A stretch of DNA of 64,000 bases from Catenaria anguillulae PL171 (Eukaryota > Blastocladiomycota > Blastocladiomycetes > Blastocladiales > Catenariaceae), in NCBI GenBank assembly GCA_002102555.1, contig MCFL01000101.1, positions 1 through 64,000 on the forward strand, given 5' to 3'. Numbering within the stretch: position 1 is the stretch's first letter; each line of letters begins with the position of its first letter. A program made the translations under genes and the position numbers. Below are positions 10,141 to 19,268 of the stretch, piece after piece. The notes below the pieces were generated by a model, which saw only the letters and a list, made by a program, of their open reading frames with translations, did no database searches and was not told the DNA's origin.

Positions 10141-10745
10141 TCTCGGAATTCAGGTCGGAGGACTGAACTAGCCAAGTCTGAGTGAAGCTTTTGTTCAATT
10201 CAATAACGTTAATGAGTTCATCGCTGATGCATCATCATCACGCCGAGCCACGGGATGCGCAACGTTCACGTCGATGCCCTCGCAGCTGCTTTCAGCTGTT
10301 CTGGTGAAGTTTTCGGTCGAAAGCACAATATACTGCGCTTTACCGATCTTCATGCTGTACGGATTGACTGCAAGGCATTGCAGTATATGTATGTATATAT
10401 GTATGGAGCAGCCTTGGTCGATCGGCGACCTCCACTGGCACACGAAATGCATTGGCGTCGCCCAATGGTTCGCTACTACGAGTGGGCTGGGGTCAGACAT
10501 TGCTCGACAGGATCAAGGATGACCTAATGTAGAGGATGGTCTCCCTGGGACACAGATCCTTCGCGCCTTGCTTCGGTCGGTGCATTGGTTGGTTGGTTGG
10601 TTCCACATACTGTATGCACGATTTTGTCGTTCACGTTCCGTTCACTGAACCTGGAAAAACATAGATTTCTTGCTAGTTGTTGGCCCGGCCCCTTCTCTGT
10701 AAAGTGCTTGTGAACCAGATTGCGGGCAAAAGCACATGCATCATC
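10141..10745. other. Divergent intergenic region with a small microsatellite
   Basis: The first ~60 bp match the upstream region of copy 1, ending GTGAAGCTT near 10191. The rest holds a short TATG/TATA-rich tract near 10386-10405 and a four-unit GGTT microsatellite near 10587-10602. A similar GGTT run occurs near 37165. No convincing coding frame. It should hold the promoters of copy 2 (leftward) and of the basic protein gene (rightward). Confidence 0.5.
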
Positions 10746-11522
10746 ATGCTCTCGCTCAAAACCATTTTCGCCCGTCGCGGCCACACGGCGTCAGAGGCAT
10801 CGCCGTCTTCAGATTCAACTCTGAACCTCGTCGCGACCGAGTCCGATTCCCACACGTGTGCGGCCGAGTCCGCCGCTCCGAGTCATCCATGTCACCAGCA
10901 GCCCAACGCAGGCACAATCAAGTCGAAAAAGCCGCGCAAGCTTCGCCGCAAGCAATGGCAAAACAAGCATGCCGCGGCGGCGGTCCCCACTTCAAAGCAA
11001 GATGGGTCGCCATTGCTCGTTCCCGTTCAGGTTGACAATCTCTCCTCGAGTCCGGCACATGTTAGCAAGTCATTGATGCATCGCTTCATTCGTTTCCGTG
11101 CGACCAAGGCACACAAACCTGTCGAGGCAGACAAGAAGCGTCGCGATTCAGGTGTTGCCTCGGCAAGCAATACAGGCCCTTCAAAAGGGCTGCTTGCCGC
11201 TGGTGGCGACATTTCAAGTTCTGATGGCGAGCATGCTGGCAAGGGCTTGGACCACCGTAAATGGACGGGTACGCTTGCTCGATGCCTGTCCATGCCGAGT
11301 GGCAGCGATTCGATCAAGGAGCATGACTCGGAGGGAAAACCAGTGGTCGATGCTAGTATCAGTGGCGGCGGCGCCGAATATCAGGCATTCGTAGACGAAG
11401 ATGAGTGCACCGCCAATGTGAGTGGGGGTGCCGGTATCGTGGTCAGAGACAGCAGGGCGGAAGGGCGAGGAATGTTCCCAGAGTTTTTCAAGCGCTCCGT
11501 CGCGCGCGGTAACGCAAACTGA
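10746..11522 (+). CDS. Hypothetical basic protein
   Basis: From the first ATG in this frame (10746) the protein is 258 aa; the frame upstream of it only opens at TTG. It starts MLSLKTIFARRG and has a strongly basic patch near residues 60-75 (KSKKPRKLRRKQW) that could be a nuclear localisation or nucleic-acid-binding segment. The rest is Ser/Ala-rich and looks disordered, with a short more ordered C-terminus (MFPEFFKRSVARGNAN). I recognise no family. It converges with the METTL23-like gene, whose stop is 66 bp away. It could also be one exon of a larger gene; confidence is moderate because only the long open frame supports it. Confidence 0.45.
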   Translation: MLSLKTIFARRGHTASEASPSSDSTLNLVATESDSHTCAAESAAPSHPCHQQPNAGTIKSKKPRKLRRKQWQNKHAAAAVPTSKQDGSPLLVPVQVDNLSSSPAHVSKSLMHRFIRFRATKAHKPVEADKKRRDSGVASASNTGPSKGLLAAGGDISSSDGEHAGKGLDHRKWTGTLARCLSMPSGSDSIKEHDSEGKPVVDASISGGGAEYQAFVDEDECTANVSGGAGIVVRDSRAEGRGMFPEFFKRSVARGNAN

Positions 11523-11587
11523 GGTTATCCGCTTCCTGCTGACCTTGATGGACGAAAATGGGTGCATCAATGAAATGCGAATCAAAG

Positions 11588-12552
11588 TCATTGGGGCTGA
11601 ATTAGGAATACATCAATGCTATCGAACCCACTCATGTTCCAGCTCGGATCGTGCTCATACGCCTCACTCCATAGATCCTCAGCGTTCGCCTGATGGCCAC
11701 GGTTCACAAAGAAATCAGCCAATTGAGTCGCCTTGATTGCATGTGTGACTTTGAGGTCCCATTGCTTGAGGAGCGGCACAATCGAGTGCGATGAACTGTC
11801 AACCAAGTGAGAGGCCAATGTCAGAGGATGCAGAAAACAACGGGCAGAGCTTCATGTAGATGTGTACCTTCGCCGCTGATATCCAACAACCAGCACTGGC
11901 GGGGCGCGGCCGTCGTGACCCGCTCCAAAGGACGCAATCAAGGAAAATGTCGCAAAGACTCGATCGTATACTACATGATCGCAATCCACCTGTCAGCTCA
12001 GTACCACCTCAGAATCCCAGCGGCGTATAGGCCATACCATCGTGGTGAAACAAACAATCAGCAGCGAGCACCACATCCACCTGATCGACCTGTGCCTCGT
12101 CCAATACCCCGTACACGGCATCTGAAACGCCCCACGGCATTGCGTGCATGCTAAGCATTGAATCGCGGATTGCAGGGTTGTGATGGCGGATCTCGTCCAA
12201 GGGCGGCATTGACGAAAGCATCATGTCTGTTGCAATGACCTTGCGCGGGCCTGGACAATGAACAAGATTGGGAAGTGTGCATGCAAGTGTGCTCGGAAGC
12301 GCTGTACCTGCGCCGAGCTGTTGAGGATCGGTTCTGAGTTAGGCGAGGAATCACACCAGAGGTGAGGCGTGAGGCTACACGTACCTCAAGAATGACCTTG
12401 TTGGACACCATTTCAGTATACCACCGACACATGGCAAGCCCAACGGCCAGCGCTGAAGGCCAGAGGTGCCCGCAGTACGACTGGGCCATGGACCTGCGGA
12501 TGGACACCGTGCTGTGTGAACCAATGATGGAATGCAGCTTGAGACGGATCAT
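11588..12552 (-). CDS. METTL23-like protein methyltransferase, four exons
   Basis: Seven-beta-strand SAM-dependent methyltransferase of the METTL21/METTL23 lysine/arginine group. Exon 1 is 12385-12552 (ATG at 12552) and ends ...GHLWPSALAVG...NKVILE. Intron 12318-12384 joins it to LGAGTALPS, giving the SAM-binding motif I LELGAGTALPS. Exon 2 runs to about 12038 with the post-motif-II stretch DVVLAADCLFHHDG. Exon 3 (about 11868-11989) reads DHVVYDRVFATFSLI and PPVLVVGYQRRR. Intron 11796-11867 leads to exon 4 (11588-11795), with LLKQWDLK matching the METTL23 layout. The intron between exons 2 and 3 is a problem: the GT donor at 12037 gives the wrong phase, while a GC donor a few bases on (after ...DGM) would fit. 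Residue order matches the family, so the call is firmer than the exact model. Confidence 0.72.
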
Positions 12553-13114
12553 GAGTCAAGTACCGACAGATTCGTTTCGGATGATTCCAGGATTGTCACT
12601 TGCACCAGCAATTGTCGTTCATCTTTGTCCTCGGCGTCGGCTTGAATCCGGGCGACTTGTTGTCCTCCGCTGGCGGCGCGCAACGGGAAAGGAAAGAGTA
12701 TGGTCCGTGGTCGGAGCATGCTGATGTTGGGGGCCCTGGTCAGTACATCATCGATCAGCTTGACAAATCATTGCTTCAAGTGTACATTGAAGAATGCGTC
12801 GGACGTTGACAGCGGCACATAGAATATACATATGACCATATGCATGGCTGGACATGATCACAAGCAGAAGCTCAAGCTCATCATGATGGCCGAGAAAACT
12901 GAGGTGAAAACAAGATCCAACTCAACGATGGATGTGTAGTACGAAAGTGATAAAGTCATGGTCATAATGAAATGAGAGGCCAACAACGACGATGAACCAG
13001 TGCTACCAACTTTGCCAACATCAAGCTCTCCGATGAGACAACCGAGAAGTGCAAAAATCTGGCCAACAGTGAGAGGCCAACGCGTCGAGTCGCACGCCTT
13101 TGAATGTTGAATTG
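12553..13114. other. Intergenic, no gene seen
   Basis: Space between the METTL23-like start and the bZIP stop codon. A plus-strand open frame (12600-12809) starts with a non-ATG codon and resembles nothing I know. The part near 12800-13020 is AT-richer and fits a 3' UTR plus terminator of the bZIP gene and the METTL23 promoter. Confidence 0.45.
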
Positions 13115-16100
13115 TCAGCGCCGTGCAGCGCCGACGTGATAGTGCGGCCCCTGTGCATGCTGGTACATGCCATGCGTGTTTGTCTGGTGCCCACCGGGGC
13201 CGCCGCCCATGGCAGCACTGACCGCAGCTGCGGCCGCTCGCCGCGCGTGTGAAATAGCCGCCTGTGCACTTGCCGAGTGCATGTGCTGTTGGTACGCCAT
13301 GAATGGGTGGTGCTGGGCAGAATATCCAGAAGCCGCTCCTGTCCCGGAAGCCGGGCTGGATGAAGCGGGGTAGGCGCCTGGGGCAACAGCCGCAGCATGT
13401 GTAGCAGTGAGATGCTGCTGCTGGAGCGGCGAGTAGATACCAGGCGGCATGGCAACCATGGCGGTAGGCGCGGTGCCAGCGTGTGGATAATAGTTTGCAG
13501 CAGGCACGGCCGCAGGCGCTTGGTTGGGCTGCGTGCTGGACTGACGGGACATGGCCGTGTGCTCGAGTTCCACGGGCGGCTCCGAATCTTCATGCTCTGC
13601 CTCAGCTGCTGCCGATGTGGACGCGTTCTGTGGTTGTGCGGCCGAGCTCTTTCTCGTGCCTTTCCTCTTGCCTGTCGATTCACCAGTTGCTCCCTCGGCA
13701 GCTACTGCACCCGGAAACTTCTTTCCAGCCGGTGCCGAACTCACTCTCTGCCTCTTCTTCTTGCTGGCACCCGCTGCCTCATCACCAACGGCCTCGTCGT
13801 CGTCGCCGTCCTCTACATCGTCTTCCCCGTCCTCACCCTCAACCATGCCAATCCGGCCAACCTCTTCCCTCCACCCAACGGGCCACTCGCCCCTTGCGGG
13901 CGTCTCTTGTACCCCCAACTGCCGCTCACACTGGTTGAGCTTTGCCTCGACCTCGACGCGAGCTTTCACCTCCTCGGCAAGCTGCCGCTTCAAATCCAGC
14001 ACCTGATCCTCGAGTGTATGAATGTACTGCTTCTTGCGCTGCCTAAAATTGCGTGCCGAGATCTTGTTGCGCAGCTGCCGGATGGCATCCTTGGACATGC
14101 CAAGTGCTTTCGCCTCTGCCGTTGTTTTGGGCTTGCCATCGTCTTGGTGATGTTGGTCATTGTCGTCGTCACCACCCGCGACAGCCGACATCGAGATGGA
14201 CAGTGGAGATGGAATGTTTGGCGCCGTAGCCGAAAGCGCAAGTTCGAGAGCGCCCGACCCAAACGAGTTGCGCGACTTGAAGTGCCTGCGCAAATCCGTC
14301 ACGCGTGCGTCGAGCGGGTGAGGAAACAGATCGATTTGACCCACGACCAGGCTGGCTTTTGGATACGCGACATGGCTCGTGAGATGATTGTCGGGGATGG
14401 ATCGAGCAGAAGATGCAGCTGTGGGCGGATTTGGAGCCGTCGATGCACGCGAACGTTTCTTGGACGACGGTTTTGACTTTGGCGCTGCAGGCGCAGGCAC
14501 AGGCGGTGCGGGTGGCGGTGGCGGTGGCGAAGGCGGTTGACCCATTCCCGTATCATCTTGCGGCTCATGATCCTCAGCGTCCGACGCCTGACGTACAGAG
14601 CCCTCGGACGCCGCAGCCGATTTAGCAGCGGCGGCTGCTGTGAGCAATAGCGCGTCGCCCAGACCAGACAACAACCCGCCGTCTTTTGCCTTGGCCGCAC
14701 CCCCTCGTTTCGTCCTCTTGCTGCGCGCCGCTGGCACTTCCACCTCGACCCCGGGCTCGGTCTCTGGCCCCTGCTCAGGTTCCTGCTCGGCCACAACGCG
14801 CCTTGGCCGGCCGCGAGTCTTGCGCGGGCGGCCCACGGGCCGCTTTGCCGGAGTCTGCATTGGTTTGGCATCCATGTGGCAGCCGTTGTCTTCGTCCATC
14901 GGATCCGCATCTGGCTCGAGCTTGACGGGTACGCGAAATTCCGACGGTGTGTCCACCTCCATGTCGTCATCCTCAAGCTCGTCCTCTTGCCGACGCGCGC
15001 GCCGCGTCATGCGCCTGGTTGTTGGACCAGTGGCCAGTGCACGCATACAATCACCTTGGCCTTGCTCCATCTCTGAGTCAAGTTCGTGTTGGGCCTGGTC
15101 CTCTGCAATCTCCCTGATGGGCGACCCGACACGTGACTCGACCATGGGCGGCGCAGACAGTGCGCGAAACGCGCCCGCAGGTGATGTGAATCTGGACGAC
15201 GCACCAGACATAATGGTGGGATCGAGTGCAGCCATTGAAAGTGCCGAAGCAACCGAGGAAGACGCTGACATGCTTTGTGTGACATAGAAGCTTGCAGCTG
15301 CATGAGGAAAATACCCGCCACCGGCGCTGCCACAGGTGCCCTGGTGCTGGTATGCAAACGCCGATGCGGCTGGCGGCAATTGGCCCGAGGATGCCGATGT
15401 CGAAGCTGATACGGCAGCGGGTGCGGCACCCGATGCGCACAGCAGTTTCGGGTCGGCGCACACACCGCCGGGAAGCGTGGCGAGTGGCGTGGGCGTGAGT
15501 GTGCCTGCGCTTGGGGCAATGTGCGGGTGGAGGAGCAGCGACGACATGGCGGGCGAGTCCATGAGGTGGATGTGGTGGCGCTGGCCTTCGGGTGTGGTCG
15601 CGTACATGTCGAGCGGGAGAAGAAGCGACGAGGTGTAGGGAGACAGCGGAATGGATGTGGAGGATGCAGGAGAGGGCTTGTTGTGGTGGGGCTGCTGATT
15701 GGAAGTGAGTGGATTGATGGATGAGGAGGACGATGAGGGAAGCTCAGGGTAGTTTGTAAAGCCAAGACTCGATGTGGTTGGCCCTTCTGGGGCATTCGGT
15801 GTGCTGCTTCCAGTGTCGTTTGGGTGTGCGAGCGGGATATGCGAATATGCCCGACCGGCAGCAGCGGCGTATGCTGCTGCGTGTTGAGCATGGTGCGGAT
15901 GTTGTTGAAATGATCCAATGGCGCCGCCTCCGAGCAACAGGGAGCTGAGAGGTGAGGGAGGAATGTCAGCAAACACATCATCCAAGGGAGTGCGTCTCTG
16001 CTGTTGCTGCTGATGATGGAGCAATTGTTGTCTGGCATGGAAAGCGTGGTACTGGGCCGCTCTTTCTAGCTTGGCTCTGGCCGTGGTGGATATGTGGAAT

Positions 16101-16339
16101 GAAGTCGGAATGGGACCATTCCCTTGTTGGTGACCTTCATGATCGCCATCTGTCCCGCCGCCACCAGAAAGAGGAATGGTCATTGGCGGATTCTGCAAGG
16201 GCGAGCTGATCCGGGATTGGTTTGGGAACTCGTCAAAACTGAAAAAGTTGTTTGCGCAGTCGCTGCTGGCGCCACCGCCACCTGGCGCTGCTCCGGAAGC
16301 GGATCCAGAACTGCTGTTGCGGCTACCCGCCGTCATCAT
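13115..16339 (-). CDS. bZIP transcription factor with AT-hooks, 1074 aa
   Basis: A single uninterrupted frame from two adjacent ATGs at 16339 and 16336. Residues 1-490 are Ser/Pro/His/Ala-rich and disordered. Near residue 490-510 there are two AT-hook cores (GRPRK and GRPRR), which bind the minor groove of AT-rich DNA. An acidic/Ser-Pro linker follows. The bZIP domain is at about 745-810: basic region RNKISARNFRQRKKQYI with the expected N-x3-A-R-x3-R pattern, then heptads LEDQVLDLKRQLAEEV. The C-terminal 250 residues are Gln/Ala/Pro/His-rich, typical of activation regions. It would act in the nucleus as a dimer. It is divergent from SNX4, 642 bp apart. The basic region resembles fungal bZIPs with SARNFR/SARxxR, but I cannot assign a named orthologue. 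Confidence 0.88.
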   Translation of the reverse strand: MMTAGSRNSSSGSASGAAPGGGGASSDCANNFFSFDEFPNQSRISSPLQNPPMTIPLSGGGGTDGDHEGHQQGNGPIPTSFHISTTARAKLERAAQYHAFHARQQLLHHQQQQQRRTPLDDVFADIPPSPLSSLLLGGGAIGSFQQHPHHAQHAAAYAAAAGRAYSHIPLAHPNDTGSSTPNAPEGPTTSSLGFTNYPELPSSSSSSINPLTSNQQPHHNKPSPASSTSIPLSPYTSSLLLPLDMYATTPEGQRHHIHLMDSPAMSSLLLHPHIAPSAGTLTPTPLATLPGGVCADPKLLCASGAAPAAVSASTSASSGQLPPAASAFAYQHQGTCGSAGGGYFPHAAASFYVTQSMSASSSVASALSMAALDPTIMSGASSRFTSPAGAFRALSAPPMVESRVGSPIREIAEDQAQHELDSEMEQGQGDCMRALATGPTTRRMTRRARRQEDELEDDDMEVDTPSEFRVPVKLEPDADPMDEDNGCHMDAKPMQTPAKRPVGRPRKTRGRPRRVVAEQEPEQGPETEPGVEVEVPAARSKRTKRGGAAKAKDGGLLSGLGDALLLTAAAAAKSAAASEGSVRQASDAEDHEPQDDTGMGQPPSPPPPPPAPPVPAPAAPKSKPSSKKRSRASTAPNPPTAASSARSIPDNHLTSHVAYPKASLVVGQIDLFPHPLDARVTDLRRHFKSRNSFGSGALELALSATAPNIPSPLSISMSAVAGGDDDNDQHHQDDGKPKTTAEAKALGMSKDAIRQLRNKISARNFRQRKKQYIHTLEDQVLDLKRQLAEEVKARVEVEAKLNQCERQLGVQETPARGEWPVGWREEVGRIGMVEGEDGEDDVEDGDDDEAVGDEAAGASKKKRQRVSSAPAGKKFPGAVAAEGATGESTGKRKGTRKSSAAQPQNASTSAAAEAEHEDSEPPVELEHTAMSRQSSTQPNQAPAAVPAANYYPHAGTAPTAMVAMPPGIYSPLQQQHLTATHAAAVAPGAYPASSSPASGTGAASGYSAQHHPFMAYQQHMHSASAQAAISHARRAAAAAVSAAMGGGPGGHQTNTHGMYQHAQGPHYHVGAARR

Positions 16340-16981
16340 GATGTGGGCCGTGTGCTTTCAGCGTGGCCGGCTGTGGGAACCATCGTGAAGCTCAAGTCAG
16401 ACGCGTCCTAGAACCAAAACTGCATAGGCGCGCCATGGATGGAACGGCGACCCCAAACACAGCCGCAAAGGAAGAGTGCGTACTCAAGGGAAGCAAGAAC
16501 AGGATTGAGCGCCTGAAGCCGTCGTCAGGGGGGCCACTCGGAGTATGAGCGTCGCTGTGGGAACTGGGAATCAAAGAGAAGGGCAGCCTGCGTGTTGTGC
16601 CAACAAAATGGAGGATAAGGTGGTCGCAAAAGGCAAACAGTGTCCGGTGACTGCCTGTGGCCGAGTGAGAGAATTCTTGCGCTTGCGGGCGGTTTCCAGT
16701 CGGGCCGATAGCAGCACGAATTGACCAAACGGGGTGGGAGCGCAAATGGAGCAACGAAAGAAGGCGCGGCCCTCATGGGTGAGTGGGGCCAGACCGCCGA
16801 TCCGCCGATCACTGCCAAGACTCATATTCTTTTGTAACTTGTGCTTCGTTCAAGTGATTATCAATTATCTAGGAACTATAAGAATACTTGCGCCCACTCA
16901 TACTCGCCGTGTTTGTGATGAAATCACGCCAGGACCCGACGCAATAGCATTTCGACACTCTGAACCACTGACCCCCACGCC
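16340..16981. promoter_or_regulatory. Divergent promoter region between bZIP and SNX4
   Basis: 642 bp between two divergent start codons. No coding frame convinces. The half nearer SNX4 (about 16830-16900) is AT-richer (TGATTATCAATTATC, then AACTATAAGAATAC) and is the likeliest core promoter for SNX4. No clear TATA box is seen for the bZIP gene, whose upstream side is GC-rich. Confidence 0.4.
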
Positions 16982-19062
16982 ATGGACGACTTTGAAAATC
17001 TTGGCTACTCGAATGTTGTTTGGGAGACCGAGGCGTCGTCGCCAAAGCCTGCAGGCGGTGGTGCGCGGCGCTCCAACACGGCCAACACGCATACCACGTC
17101 TGGCAGCGCGAGCGGCCTGGACGATATCACGGCCATCATTGCCTCGGCGGGTCATCCCGGCCAGCCCTTTGCCGTACGTGTCTTACAAAACGCGTCCTTT
17201 TCCTACATTTTTTGACTCATTCATCCTTTGCCTCATCACTTGACCGGAGCCAGGACGTCAATGATGACGATGACGACGACGACGATGGCCACCTCGTCTT
17301 GCACGACGACTATTCACACCCTCCCTCCTCTTCGCCACCGCCACCCAACAACAACAACGCGTCAACAGCACACCAACCTCGAAGCACGCAGAACGGCGAC
17401 GCCTCCTTTTCGTCCACCAACGCCACGTTTGCCACATCGCACCTGTCGTCAGGGTCAGGGTCAGGGTCGTCCGGGTCTGCCTCTGCGGCCACCGTCATCC
17501 ACCCGCAACCGACCAGCACACCAACCTCGCCCACGGCCGAATCGGCCACACACAAGCCCAAAAACTTGCGGCCAACCTCGGCAGCCTCGCCCGCAACAAC
17601 CCCATTCGATCCAACCACGCTCACATCCTTTCACACACTGGTCCACCGGCGGTCCCCTTACGAAGTAAGCGTGACGGACCCGCACAAGCATGGCGAAGGG
17701 TTCAAGGAAGCCCACGTGTCGTACCTCATCACCACGCGCGACGTGCTGCACCAAAATGCCACACACAGCGTACGCCGCCGATTCACGGATTTTGTTTGGC
17801 TGCACGACACGCTTGTGGTCGAGTTCCCGGCCGTGATTGTATGCCCGCTGCCGGGCAAGCACCGACTCGAGTACATCACGGGCGATCGGTTCAGCGCCGA
17901 GTTTGTGGACCGGCGCAGGGTCAGCTTGCAACGGTTCTTGTCGCGCATCACGCGCCACCCCTTGCTGCAAAAGAGCTCGAGCCTGCGCCGGTTTCTCACG
18001 GCGGTCGACTGGAACTTGGCGGAAATCAAATCTGCATCGGCCAATGAGGCTTCTGCAGCTGGCTCGGGCGGCCCCAGCACAGTGGATCGCAAGCTCGCAG
18101 CCACCGCCACTGCATCTGCACCTTCCGATTCGGCGCTCATGGACTCGTTGCTGCCTACGGCGCTATCATCGGGCGCAAAACCCAAGCGCCCCAACCCGAA
18201 ATTCACGGGCCTTCGCGAAGCCACCGAAACACTCGAATCGCAACTTGCCGCCGTCGATAAACTGCACGCCAAACTCGTGAAACGCCACGTCGACCTCGAG
18301 CACGACTTTCTGGACCTGGGCGCAGGCATCACCAAATTGGGCGCGCTTGAGGGCGCCTCCCCACAAGCAGACATGGTCGGCACACTGACCAAAGTGGGTG
18401 CCCTATGGTACGACCTGGCACGCGTGCGCGGCGAGGCCACACGCAGGGAAGATGTGGACTTGGCTGCGCATTTACGTGACGCCTTGGCCATGTGTGCGAG
18501 CGTCAAGCTGGCGCTAAGGCGAAGGGACGAGAAGCAGGCCGAGCGTGAGCAGCTCGAGGCCGCCGTGTATGCCCATCGGTGCGAGCTGGCTAAAGTCACG
18601 GGTGGGCCGGTGCCGTTGCCGCCCGCGGGTTTGGATGCAGCTGGCGGCTTTGGCGCACACGCCGCAAGTGTGTCGGCATTGGGCGGCGCTGGCGCAAGTG
18701 CGGGCGGCGTGGGCGTGGGCGGCGGCGCAGTGGTGGCGAGCGTTGGCAATTTTATCAAGGAAAAGTACGATGAGATCAAGGGCGTGGATCATGAGCGCGC
18801 GAGGCACGAGCGCGCCGCAAAGTTGGAGGCAAAGATTGCAAAGCTGAGCGTGCAGAGCGAAGCTGCAAGGGACGTGGACGAGTTGTTTTCGGCCGAGGTG
18901 GCGCGAGAGGTGGATTATGCCACGGCGAGCAGGGCGGGTGATTTTCGCGAAATGTTGGGTGAGGTGGTCGATTCGCAGGTCGAGTACTTTGATCGCAGTG
19001 TCAAGATGTGGGAGGGCATGGTGAGGGCGTTGGAGGAGTTGGACATTGTGGATGATGACTGA
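16982..19062 (+). CDS. SNX4: Sorting nexin 4 / Atg24 (PX-BAR), two exons
   Basis: Membrane-tubulating sorting nexin of endosome-to-Golgi recycling and selective autophagy. Exon 1 is 16982-17173 (MDDFENLGYSNVVWE), an 80-nt intron 17174-17253 has donor GTACGT and acceptor AGCCAG, and exon 2 is 17254-19062; phase is 0 and the total is 666 aa. After an acidic, Ser/Pro-rich linker the PX domain covers about 193-316, with the basic RRRFTDFVWL and the PPII-loop plus helix PLPGKHRLEYITGDRFS and RRVSLQRFLSRITRHP, the strongest SNX4 features. The BAR coiled-coil region is about 380-665, with a Gly/Ala-rich insertion near 540-570. The PX domain should bind PI3P. Gene symbol is assigned by family resemblance. 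Confidence 0.9.
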
Positions 19063-19268
19063 TTCTTGTTTTGCTTTGATGTTTCATCATATTTCCTTGG
19101 CGAGTGGGTCGCCCAGATTCGTTTGTCCATGTGTTTGTATCTCGTGCTTCTCATGCATCACAATTGAGCGCCTTTGGAATTGCTCAAACGATCAATGTGG
19201 TCGATGTATTAACATGGGATATGTAAACTACAGACAAGAGCAACAACATCAGCAAGAAAAAACGAATC

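Noticed and set aside
10587-10602. GGTT repeats as telomere-like sequence
   Set aside because: Only four units, with a similar run at 37165 next to LSm2; fungal telomeres are usually long TTAGGG-type arrays. Treated as microsatellites.
15007-16038. 343-residue Pro/His/Arg-rich frame within the bZIP gene in another frame
   Set aside because: GC-rich low-complexity coding DNA gives long open frames in other phases; the bZIP frame holds clear domains and runs through the whole interval.
17658-18779. 373-residue minus-strand frame antisense to SNX4
   Set aside because: The PX and BAR features are on the plus strand; the antisense frame is Ala/Ser-rich shadow sequence.
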